Assembly: GCA_022457065.1 (NCBI GenBank)
Contig: JAJGBQ010000001.1
Span: 3,286,001-3,350,000, forward strand
Source: Curvularia sp. ZM96
Lineage: Eukaryota; Ascomycota; Dothideomycetes; Pleosporales; Pleosporaceae
Reading direction: 5' to 3'
Length of the DNA: 64,000 bases
The translations under genes were made by a program, and so were the position numbers. Each line of letters opens with the position of its first letter. Position 1 is the first letter of the stretch. This document shows positions 20,793 to 29,431 of this stretch, piece by piece. The notes below the pieces were generated by a model. It ran no database searches and was not told where the DNA came from. It saw only the letters and a list, made by a program, of their open reading frames with translations.

Positions 20793-22127
20793 ATGGATTC
20801 TAAGACAAGCTCATTGATGCTTCTCAGCGCACTCGCGCTTTGCGCCGCAGCGGCCGAGCTTCCTGCAGGAGTTGTTGCTGTGCCTATGGTTCGGGACTCG
20901 GGACTTACTGCATACTACGCAGAATTTGGTGTCGGAACGCCGCCGCAAAAGGAATACCTCAAAGTCGACACTGGTAGTCCAAGGTATTCATTCCTGGACC
21001 CGCGCAACTCGGTATGCACTCGTACTTCGCAGCCTTGCAGTACTTTTGGAACATTTGACAACCTGACCTCCTCGTACGTCACTACTACGGACATATTTTA
21101 CTCACCAGTTCTCGTTGCTGATGTTCTAGAACCTGCCACTACGAAGGACCCTGGTTTCAGGATGCATTGGTCTCTCATGGGGGTGGCGACTTTCTCAATG
21201 ACACCTTGGTTTTGGGCGGTGTCACCATGCCGGACATGTACTTCGGGTACACTTCTCGGTATGGATTCCCGGAGCGAGTACAAGCTCCGGTTGCAACCAT
21301 TCTTGGTAGGTAACTCAACGATCTACCTCATTGGCGAAATGGATCTGACAGTTTGGTCGCAATATCTAGGCTTGTCTCTGGACTGTAGTATCGCCGGTCC
21401 AGACTGCACTTGGAAAGGACCATACCTGTTACCCCAGATGAAGAATGCCTCCATCATCAATACAATGGCAACAAGTATCTACCTCGGGCCGGATGAAGTC
21501 AACGTCACCAATGCTAAGATGCTTATTGGTGGCGCATATGACGAAGCAAAGGTAGATGGCGAGCTATTCACGGTGGATATGGTTGATCCTCATGACGTCA
21601 ACCTCAGTGGTAGTCAAACCAACAACGTGAATGTGACTGCAATGGAGGTTGTCCTTGATGGTGGCAATCGGACCCATGAGACGTATGGAGAAGAGAATAT
21701 CGGCGTTCCTGTTCTCATTGACACGGGTATCGCGAGCTGGTATCTAACCGACAAGATTTTCCCAGCTGTCTATCACGGACTAGGTGGGCGCGGCGAACCC
21801 GATACTTCAAAGCGAATTCAACCCATCGATTGCCTTTACCGCGATCCTCAACATGCCAAAGGCCATATTTCCGTGGAGTTTGGTACTGCTGGAAAAGTTG
21901 AAATTCCACTTTCCAGCCTGGTATCAAAGTTCGCTGATGGGACATGTGGCGCTTTTATCCAACCTCGGGGCGATGTGGTCAGCACGATCGGAGATCCTTT
22001 TCTCCGTGGCGTGTATACGATCTTCGACCAAGAAAATTTGACAATATCGTTCGGGAAAGTGAAGCACACGGCAGAGGAACGGATTGTACCGTTCCCAAAA
22101 GGTGGATTTAAGAAGACGGTCTTGTAG
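20793..22127 (+). CDS. Secreted aspartic protease-like protein, 404 aa after splicing
   Basis: Exons 20793-21073, 21130-21305 and 21370-22127. Without splicing the frame stays open through both introns (56 and 64 bp) to give 444 aa. Exon 2, however, only makes sense in another frame: CHYEGPWFQDALVSHGGGDF and LNDTLVLGGVTMPDMYFGYT are family-like, whereas the unspliced frame is not. Donors GTACGT and GTAGGT and acceptors TCTAG and TCTAG support the spliced form. A signal peptide (MDSKTSSLMLLSALALCAAAA) leads to FGVGTPPQKEYLKVDTGS and later VLIDTGIASWYLTD, so both catalytic Asp residues are present. The second site has DTGIAS in place of the usual DTGTT/DSGTS. The C-terminus has IGDPFLRGVYTIFDQENLTI. 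Several Asn-glycosylation sites are present. Confidence 0.85.
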   Translation: MDSKTSSLMLLSALALCAAAAELPAGVVAVPMVRDSGLTAYYAEFGVGTPPQKEYLKVDTGSPRYSFLDPRNSVCTRTSQPCSTFGTFDNLTSSYVTTTDIFYSPVLVADVLEPATTKDPGFRMHWSLMGVATFSMTPWFWAVSPCRTCTSGTLLGMDSRSEYKLRLQPFLVGNSTIYLIGEMDLTVWSQYLGLSLDCSIAGPDCTWKGPYLLPQMKNASIINTMATSIYLGPDEVNVTNAKMLIGGAYDEAKVDGELFTVDMVDPHDVNLSGSQTNNVNVTAMEVVLDGGNRTHETYGEENIGVPVLIDTGIASWYLTDKIFPAVYHGLGGRGEPDTSKRIQPIDCLYRDPQHAKGHISVEFGTAGKVEIPLSSLVSKFADGTCGAFIQPRGDVVSTIGDPFLRGVYTIFDQENLTISFGKVKHTAEERIVPFPKGGFKKTVL

Positions 22128-22513
22128 AATCAATCTTGTATTAGGTCACTTCTAGACCTCCAAAGGCTAGAATATACACGTTCAATTCGATGTCAAATTT
22201 GAGAGAAACGGTAATAAGTTTTAATATCATTGTATCCTCAGGACTATCTTTAAAGTACAAAAAAGCAAATACGTACATCTACTAAGATACATATGTTTCT
22301 ATAGGCGATGGAGTAGCATTTGGGTACGATAGAGTGTTAAAAACTTCAAGCTGTAACAGTAGGAAACGGAAATTCATGCTTAGTTTGGGCTACTGATGAT
22401 GATAAGCTAGAACCATCATACTTCGCATAAAATATCTTCGTAGCAAGTGTAGCCTATATTGCAGGTCTTTGAATTAAGCATCTTATCTTTCTAGCAGTCA
22501 CACGTTATATAGA
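22128..22513. other. AT-rich intergenic region between converging genes
   Basis: Holds two 3' ends. No gene or repeat is seen. Confidence 0.5.
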
Positions 22514-23452
22514 TTAAGTGTCTCCCCTAAACATCCGCCACCATCGACTTGATATCGCCATCTCTCCATGTTCTCCACCTGTAATCATCCACCATTTCTG
22601 GAGAAACCAAGGCTGGACCTCCCATGACCTATTTTCCCACGGTGTCGGACCCCAGCATTGAAATGCATCCCGGTCGTCCAAGTCTCGTATGAAGTCAGCC
22701 TCATCAAAGACCTTTGGCTCTACTGATCGTAGAGCTAACAGTCTTTCGCGAAAGTCCCTGAAAGGCAAGCAATCAATGTAAAGATCATGCTCATATCGCC
22801 TCTGAGCTTCTCCAGCGATAAGGTCTGTTGCGGTCGTAAGCTCACCGACCGTGACGTCTGATGTTTGATGTATCCATGGTGACGGCAAAGGGCTGCCACC
22901 ACAACTGTGCTGCTGAATCCGCGAGAAGGGAACGCCCAGAACTGCAGCGTTCGCAATGCAAGCTGCATAGAAAGAGTACCGTCTAACATGAACATACGTA
23001 TCCATCGGAATTTGTAGTGTAGAACCTGCAGCAAGATGGCCAACAGCGTTTGCATTTCGACCAATCGGCAATATGGATTGCGTACTAGCCAGTATTTCAG
23101 GTTCCGAATACGCATCTAATGAAGGGCCTCCCATTGCAGTAACCCCCATCGAAGACTGAAGGTCAGCAGATGTAGCTAAAATTTGGTCTGACGCATCGTT
23201 ACTGCAACACCCTGGAAGCTCTTCAAGCCGCGCGGTACCGACACCTGAGTTGGTAGATATGTTTGAATCACCCGCATTGCTTTGCGATGCTCGCTGCTTG
23301 TCTCCTTCGTACCTATCAGTGAGATCTCATTTAGTTCAGCTATGATGAAGTCACGAACTATATCTTCTTTGCGCTTCGCGTCCCTGTTGTCTCCGCTTTT
23401 CTGTGATGCGACGCTTTCTAGAATGTCGCACATTTACTGTTGTATCAGCCAT
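22514..23452 (-). CDS. bZIP-type regulator with C-terminal DUF3425 region, 298 aa
   Basis: Exon 1 is 23452-23355 and exon 2 is 23312-22514. The 42-bp intron (GTGACT...ATAG) is short but joins two coding frames cleanly. The N-terminus has a basic segment (RHSRKRRITEKRRQQGREAQ) like the DNA-binding part of a bZIP protein, without a clear leucine zipper after it. The C-terminal two thirds resemble the fungal DUF3425 family, often attached to bZIP regions: IPMDTYVHVRRYSFYAACIA, AVLGVPFSRI, FRDFRERLL, DLDDRDAFQCWG, and PWFLQKWWMITGGE. This suggests a nuclear regulator. It is divergent from a short-chain dehydrogenase gene across 344 bp. The exact splice site is the least certain part. Confidence 0.75.
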
Positions 23453-23796
23453 AGAAACAAAAGTAACGCCAAAGTTTTGGGAGGTTGGAGCATGGCTTAT
23501 ATCCTGGTAGTGAGCCAAGCGGATCACTAAGCCAGTTTTTGTGGGCCCTTCGGACCATATGATCCTCTCGTAAGTCTGCGCCGCACGCTTGTGCATGGTG
23601 AGCCATCGCCCTACGCATGGTGAGCCACCATTCTACGTGTGATAAGCCAGAGACCGGCTTACTCTACTTGCAAAGCATTGTCAAAGCCACCGGTGAACTT
23701 CGTCTCCCAAGATAGAACGCATGCTACTTTGATGGCTCAATTCGACTATAAAAACTCACAGCCAGGCGTGCTAGGAATCTATCCACAGATGCAACC
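23453..23796. promoter_or_regulatory. Shared divergent promoter, bZIP gene / SDR gene
   Basis: 344 bp between the two ATGs. It contains a TATA box for the SDR gene at 23747-23754 and three imperfect 22-bp tandem units at 23593-23658, listed separately. Confidence 0.55.
23593..23658 (+). repeat. Three imperfect 22-bp tandem units in the divergent promoter
   Basis: Unit 1 (23593-23614) and unit 2 (23615-23636) both begin GCATGGTGAGCCA and end CTAC. Unit 3 (23637-23658) begins GTGTGATAAGCCA and is more diverged. Spacing of two helical turns suits repeated protein binding sites. The binding role is inferred. Confidence 0.6.
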
Positions 23797-24775
23797 ATGG
23801 CTTCCACAACTCAGATCTTTCACCACTCTCCCTATGCTGCAATTTCTCCCCTCGCAACAGAGAATGATCAGTCCGGCCGAACGATTCTCATCATAGGAGC
23901 ATCGTCTGGCATCGGCCTCGCCATAGCCGAAGCCTTTGTGCAGGCCAAAGCAGCCCGGGTGATTGTTACCGGACGTCGATTAGAGAAACTCGAACAAGTG
24001 GCGCAAACTCTACAACGATCATCTTCGATTTCAGAGGTTGTCCCGATGGCTTGTGACATCAACGCCGAACACGACATTAGGAACCTGTGGCAACGCCTGC
24101 TTTTGGAAGATATCTTTGTCGACGTACTTGTTATCAATGCTGCAGATACGTCTAGTGGTCCCATGGTACCCGTCAAAGACTTTCTGCCACAGCTCCGTAC
24201 GGCCGTGCAGACCAATCTCTTTGCTCACCTGCTGGCCGTCTCGAGCTTCCTTCAGCAGCCAAAGGATCGGTTTGCCGGAAAATCAAAAGCTATTATCAAC
24301 ATCTCGAGTTTTGCAGCGCACGCCAATCCTTCGCCAATACAGGCTGCATACAGCGTCAGTAAAGCATCTTTCGCACATACACTCCAGCTTCTTGCCGATG
24401 AGATATCGCCTAATGAATGCCAAATCATAAACGTTCATCCAGGTGCTGTCATGACTGAGGCTGTCAAGGATGTGCCACAAGAAATAAAGGACTCGGTTGT
24501 GTGGGATGAGGGTAAGTTCGTTCAAATCCTTGAGATATTATACCAAGGCTAACGCATTATATTAAGTGGGGCTACCTGCCGCGTTTTCCGTCTGGGCCTC
24601 ATCAGAGCAGGCCAAGTTCTTGCATGGCCGATTTGTCTGGGGAAATTGGGATGTTGTTGAGCTAATGCAGCGTAAAGCAGAGTTTGCAGATCCCGGGTTT
24701 CTCAAGCTTGGTCTACAGGGTACGGAATTCGTCGACCGGACGACGATCTTTGAAAAGATTCGTGCAGCTGCATAA
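23797..24775 (+). CDS. Short-chain dehydrogenase/reductase (SDR), 307 aa
   Basis: Exons 23797-24511 and 24567-24775, with a 55-bp intron (GTAAGT...TTAAG). A classical SDR using NAD(P)H: the cofactor motif is IIGASSGIGLAIAEAF, with VIVTGRR after the second strand; the Arg pair favours NADP(H). The catalytic residues are Ser in INISSFAAHA and Tyr/Lys in AAYSVSKASFAH. The structural motif usually NNAG reads INAAD here. The C-terminal exon encodes VWASSEQAKFLHGRFVWGNWDVVEL, typical of fungal SDRs near secondary metabolism genes. The substrate cannot be told. No signal peptide is present, so it is cytosolic. A TATA box lies 50 bp upstream. Confidence 0.9.
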
Positions 24776-25055
24776 TTTACGCATGCTTCATATCCATGCA
24801 TGTAAAACGTCGCTTTCTGTCAGTAGGCGCAGTCAGGAGTCATGATAAACAAATAATACTAGACTACACCTTGAAATCACTTTGTTACACGACTCATAGA
24901 GTATCCCATGGCTAGTAGACCTTTTCATATTTCACAATTGTTCCTTCGCAGTATGGGTATGCATTTGATTCCATGCCAACAGAGTTATGTACACTCTTCT
25001 CCAATCCTTGATATATACAAAACGATACCTTAGCACTCCAGAAAGCAGGAGCGCT
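24776..25055. other. Short intergenic gap between converging SDR and GH7 genes
   Basis: 280 bp of 3' flanks. Nothing else is seen. Confidence 0.5.
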
Positions 25056-26420
25056 TCAAGCCTCCCACCGCTTCTCTACCGCCTTCTTCTCCGAGAAAGT
25101 CGAGCCAATCTCTCCCCACTTGATCTTGCTAAATGTCACAGTGGGATTCTTCACCTTCTTAACAATCTCAGCCGGGAAACCCTCAGTAGCATTGCAAGGA
25201 CCTGAGGCACCGCTATCAAGCCACTGCATAGCGCCGCCCTCATCCCACCAGATACTCATGGCGAGCACCATACCGCGGGACATGGCGTCGCCCATGCCCT
25301 TGTGCCCTCCAAGCTGGTTGTACATTTCTGCTCCGCCTTGTGCAGAGCAGTACGCCTGGTCCATAGTAATATTCTTCGTGGCGTTCTCGATAACGACACC
25401 ATCTTGAATGTATTTGCGCACGATAGCTTGTAGCACGCCATTCTTAGCAGGGAACTGCGTAACAACGGTAAAGGGGCGAGTAGTATCAACTTTGAGATTC
25501 AGACCATAAAAGGCCTTATCGCCGCGGGTCTTGTACGGGTTGTCAACGCAGCCGTTCTTGTCGCAGAGACCTGTCTTGCTGCATTCGTCGCCAGTGCAGG
25601 CAAAGAGGCTGGGTTTGCTGCATGTGTGCGGCGCAATGGAGGTCGACCGGCTGTTGGCTTCCCAGATATCCATTTCATTGCAGCAGACACCTTGCTTTTG
25701 GATGTTTCCCTGTGGAGAATTAGCATGCTTGAAGAAGAAGACAAGTATTCGCATCATCGGCTATCTGATAGAGCCAAAAACTGGAAAGGGGTCAGGTGGG
25801 AACGAGGCCGGACTTACTTCACCGTTGATCCAAGGGGTCACGAAGCATTGTGCGTCACAATAGCCCGTACCATAGGCAGCGCCCTTAGGGTTGAGCTTGG
25901 AGCGACCACCATCAGCCCTCATCTCACTAAGATACAGAGCTCCATTCATGCCACAGGGCAACTTCGATATATCAACGTCAAACGTCAGCTCGTTGCCGGT
26001 CAGCTTGAGCATCTCGTAGTTCTTTTCGTCTTTAGATAGAAGATAAACCCTAGGGCTAGCGAAACCGCCACTGGGGTTGTACATGTCCATGCGGAGGTCA
26101 CCGCCCTTGGTGAAGACGCCAACAGTCGAATAGTCGGAGATACCCTCGATGATGCAGTTCTTGGCGCAAGCCTCCTTGGTTGGGCATGCCGTGGGGTCGG
26201 GGCCGTTACCCCAAGATCCACAGCCCAGGGTGGAGTTGTTCTTCTGATGAATGGGGTGGGCGGCCGAATCCGTGACAATGGCAGTGTTCTGCGCCTTGCA
26301 TCCACCACGCTTGGTACACTTCCATGTGGTGAGCTTAGGGTGCACTTCAGGGGTGGTTCCTGGGGTTTGGGCGACGGTGAAACCCAAAAGAGCTGCTGCG
26401 AGAAGAGCGTAACGCGCCAT
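25056..26420 (-). CDS. Secreted GH7 cellulase (endoglucanase type), 418 aa, no carbohydrate-binding module
   Basis: Exon 1 is 26420-25818 and exon 2 is 25709-25056, with a 108-bp intron. A signal peptide (MARYALLAAALLGFTVAQ) precedes a full GH7 domain, which hydrolyses beta-1,4-glucan with retention. The catalytic triad motif is CCNEMDIWEANS, giving the nucleophile Glu, Asp and acid/base Glu. Other marks are TPEVHPKLTTWKCTKRGGC at the N-terminus, YGTGYCDAQC, and about 18 Cys for disulfides. Length near 420 and the loop pattern fit endoglucanases better than the longer cellobiohydrolases; the split is inferred. The protein stops soon after the domain without a linker or CBM1. Confidence 0.92.
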
Positions 26421-27433
26421 TGTAGGCTGCTTGAAGAAAAGCTGATGCTGTTGAAGGAATGTTGGGTGGCACACTATTCAATTGGGATTCCTACTCTACT
26501 TATACTGTTTCTCTGGACAAAAGCCTGAGACGGAACAACTTCCTGTAATGGCCTGTATGCTTCTCATCTAAACTAGCCGCGGCCTCCATTAGTCCAATGC
26601 CCTATCTAGGCTGGCCTCGTGATGTCAATCATTTCGAAATATTGTTCTAGGGGCATAGAGGCTCTTGGTGGCGCTGGGCCCCGGAGGATACGGTACGTTT
26701 ACCCGGTTTAGTATCCTATGGTGGCGCTTAGTCGAAAGAGGACATAATTCATGCTGTACCTGCGACAGAGCCTCAAATCCGCTATAAAACTCCAGGCTGA
26801 TTAACGATCTACTGGATGAAAGACTTTCAACGTCGATTTGGTGAGACTCGATAGCAAAACGGGGTACGACGATGAACAGTGACTGATAGAGGCACCGGTA
26901 AAACGTGATGGTCATGCAGGACGCCACCCCCGTTAACTAGAACAATCCCCATTAATTTCCGTCTTCTAAAGGTGGAGTAGCGAGTAGAAGTCTTGGCTCT
27001 AGCTCCTGGGGCTTATTACTGGCTGTGGGGAGCATGATTTCTGAATCCTTTGGCGTCCGGGGCAAGCTCAAAGTCAGGTCCAGAGGCCGCATCCACGGCC
27101 CGTCATTGTAGGCTAACGCCGCACTCTCTAGACCAGTTTCAGTCAAAGCGAGGCACAGTGCCCACTTTGCAAGAAACAGGCGGGAAAAAACTGGAGTACT
27201 ATTTCCGGAGTTTAGCCGGCTTAGTCATTCAGCACACTCTGTTGCACGAACTTTAGTATTCTGGATAAGACTCCTTAGGTATGCATGTTGAGTCAGTCAA
27301 GGAAGTTCTTGGAACGCTCACCGTATGCAAGTCGTTCTGATTTTTCAAATTTTGTCATGCGATACACTAAGCGTAATGCTCTCTCTCATCTCTATGCTCT
27401 AAACCCAGACGTTAGTTCAGGAGATCACTAGGA
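26421..27433. other. GH7 promoter and 3' flank of the split ATPase gene
   Basis: About 1 kb. A TATAAG lies on the minus strand about 80 bp upstream of the GH7 ATG. No gene or repeat is recognised. Confidence 0.5.
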
Positions 27434-27584
27434 TCACCACGCAATGCGCGCGATAGGCCCACTTGGCCACGTTCTGACCACCAACTTCCTCATCTCATCC
27501 ATGACAAGAATACCTAGCGCTAGAGGGATAGGCAAAACCCAGAACTCTATTGGTACCGCCGCAGTACCAAACAGGTTTTGTATA

Positions 27585-27655
27585 ACGTGTTTCACAAGCG
27601 AGCGGGCCACCCAAGCGAGCGGGCCACTTTGTACTGGCGCGTCAACTTCGCAACA
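27585..27655 (+). repeat. Left terminal inverted repeat of transposon 2
   Basis: 71 bp identical to the inverted right end at 29361-29431. Confidence 0.9.
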
Positions 27656-29360
27656 TTATTACAGCCATTTAACACAGTAAAATAAAAATCGTAATAAGCC
27701 AATTTACTTCTTAGATCTATCGCTATCACTACTACTATTAATTTCTACTTTGCAGGTGCGCGCGTTATGCCCAGTCTCCTTGCAACGCCCGCACCGCCTC
27801 TCTCCTCGCACCCTCTTTAATGCACTTTCGCCATCACCACGACTACTACCCGCCTATTCAGCTAATAAGTCCTGTACCTCGCCAGTAGTGAGAGTCTCTT
27901 CTGTCCGGATATATCGTCGCTTACGGCTTTTACGCTTATTTGATTCGTCTAGAGCTGCTCGAAGAGTGCTCATTTCCTCCATCATAAGCGTCATCTTATG
28001 TGCTATTTGCTGAGCCCCCTTACTTAACTACGCGATCTGCTTAGTGAGTGAATTGGCAGAAGATCCACGGCGTTTTCTCACGCTCTCTTGAATAAGACCA
28101 ATTTGAGACTCAACTTCGCGCGCGTTGCGTGGTGTCTGCGCCTCCTAGGCGGCTGCCCGTTATAGTGATAGTACTGGTGTCTGCACCACCATATTAAGCT
28201 TTAATAGCACAGCCTGTGGGTTATGTGGGACTAGACCAGCGCCTCTGAAGCCTGTCTGGATATTCTCCCGTGTAATAGACTGCTCAAAAGTAGTCTTAAA
28301 GGCTAGTAGGAAGGTCTCCTTGCTAATATAGCTAGTGCGGTTTCGTGCCAAGCCTAAGATCACATCACCATACTTCCGCTTTAAAGGCGAGAAACAGGCA
28401 ACATCAAGAGGCTATAATAGGTGAGACGAGTGTGGAGACATACAAAGAAGAATAATATTCTTCTTCTTGTAAAGATCTTAAAATTTAATAGAGCTGTGGC
28501 TCTCATGGCCGTCGATAATCAGTAGTCGATATCCACCTACAGTGCAGCTCTTTGTATAGGTATTAAAGTACTCTAACCACGCAAGAGCAAGCTGGTTATT
28601 CGTCTAGCCATTGGGACTGACTTCGAGAACCTAGTTAGGAGGCAGGTCTTTAAACCAGACGTTAATAAGCACCTTGCCCGCAAAGATGATGAAGGGGGGT
28701 AGCTGGCGACCTAACGCACCCACGCCCTGGATCACAGTAACCCACTCACGGTTGCCTAGCTATATGCGCTTCTTCTTGCTAGAACTCTCTAAGCCTGTAA
28801 TAACTAACTATGATAAAATCTTGCCCATCATAAAGCCAGTCTTATTAAAGTTATAGATATCGTCGTCCATAATACCCTACTTCTCTCTTGTCCCCTTAAC
28901 TAGATCGAACTAGCGCTAGATAGCAGTTGGGTCCTCGCAGGCAGCTCGCTAGTAATTATAGGGGTGACTCTAGCGCGTACGGAGCTCAGGGGTCCTCTTA
29001 ACAAAGTTGTTAATCCAGTTCTTGCCAACAGGGTTGCTCCCACGCTCATGCAATAGTTTATCAGCTATTACTCGAACACTAGCCTTTGTAGGCGCAAATT
29101 CTCGCGTAGACTCCTTAAGAATGCGCTTAACTATCGCCTCTTCTTCTAGCTTGTTGAGGCGCTTTGAATTTGGCTTATAGTCGCGTCGAAGGTGTATACT
29201 AGCGTCTCTACGCTGGAGCGTTGCTCGTGGGACGTTATAGATGGCTGCAGCACGTCTTTAGCTTTGAACACGTTAGGATTTAATATTAAAGAGAGCAAGT
29301 TGTATATTAGCTTTAGTATAAGTTTGTTGAGCTATCTGTTGTTGCGGCATCTCGCGTTGT

Positions 29361-29431
29361 TGTTGCGAAGTTGACGCGCCAGTACAAAGTGGCCCGCTCG
29401 CTTGGGTGGCCCGCTCGCTTGTGAAACACGT
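29361..29431 (-). repeat. Right terminal inverted repeat of transposon 2
   Basis: Inverted copy of 27585-27655 with no mismatch, flanked by the target TA at 29432-29433. Confidence 0.9.

Larger units (their letters stand above)
27585..29431 (-). mobile_element. pogo/Fot-like DNA transposon inserted in the ATPase gene, 1.85 kb
   Basis: The inverted ends are perfect over 71 bp and begin ACGTGTTTCACAAGCGAGC. The target TA is duplicated (27583-27584 and 29432-29433). Each end holds two tandem 17-bp units starting CAAGCGAGCGGGCCAC, the same layout as transposon 1 but with different sequence. The minus strand carries transposase remains: IYNFNKTGFMMG (usually FDETG, so the first catalytic Asp is Asn), IIDGHESHSS, and a C-terminal block ISKETFLLAFKTTFEQSIT (28160-28363). 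In-frame stops include LL-stop-PLD where the family has LLQPLD. The transposase is dead. It lies in the same orientation as the host gene. Confidence 0.9.

Noticed and set aside
22514..24775. Secondary metabolite cluster around the bZIP and SDR genes
   Set aside because: No polyketide synthase, NRPS, terpene cyclase or P450 gene is present, so a cluster claim is not supported.
25626..26039. Plus-strand frame across the GH7 intron
   Set aside because: It overlaps the conserved cellulase exons in antisense and has no family resemblance.
27585..29431. Transposon 2 spliced out of the ATPase as an intron
   Set aside because: The junction does create AAAG|GTAACG, a fair donor, but no good acceptor keeps the frame and 1.8 kb is far longer than other introns here.
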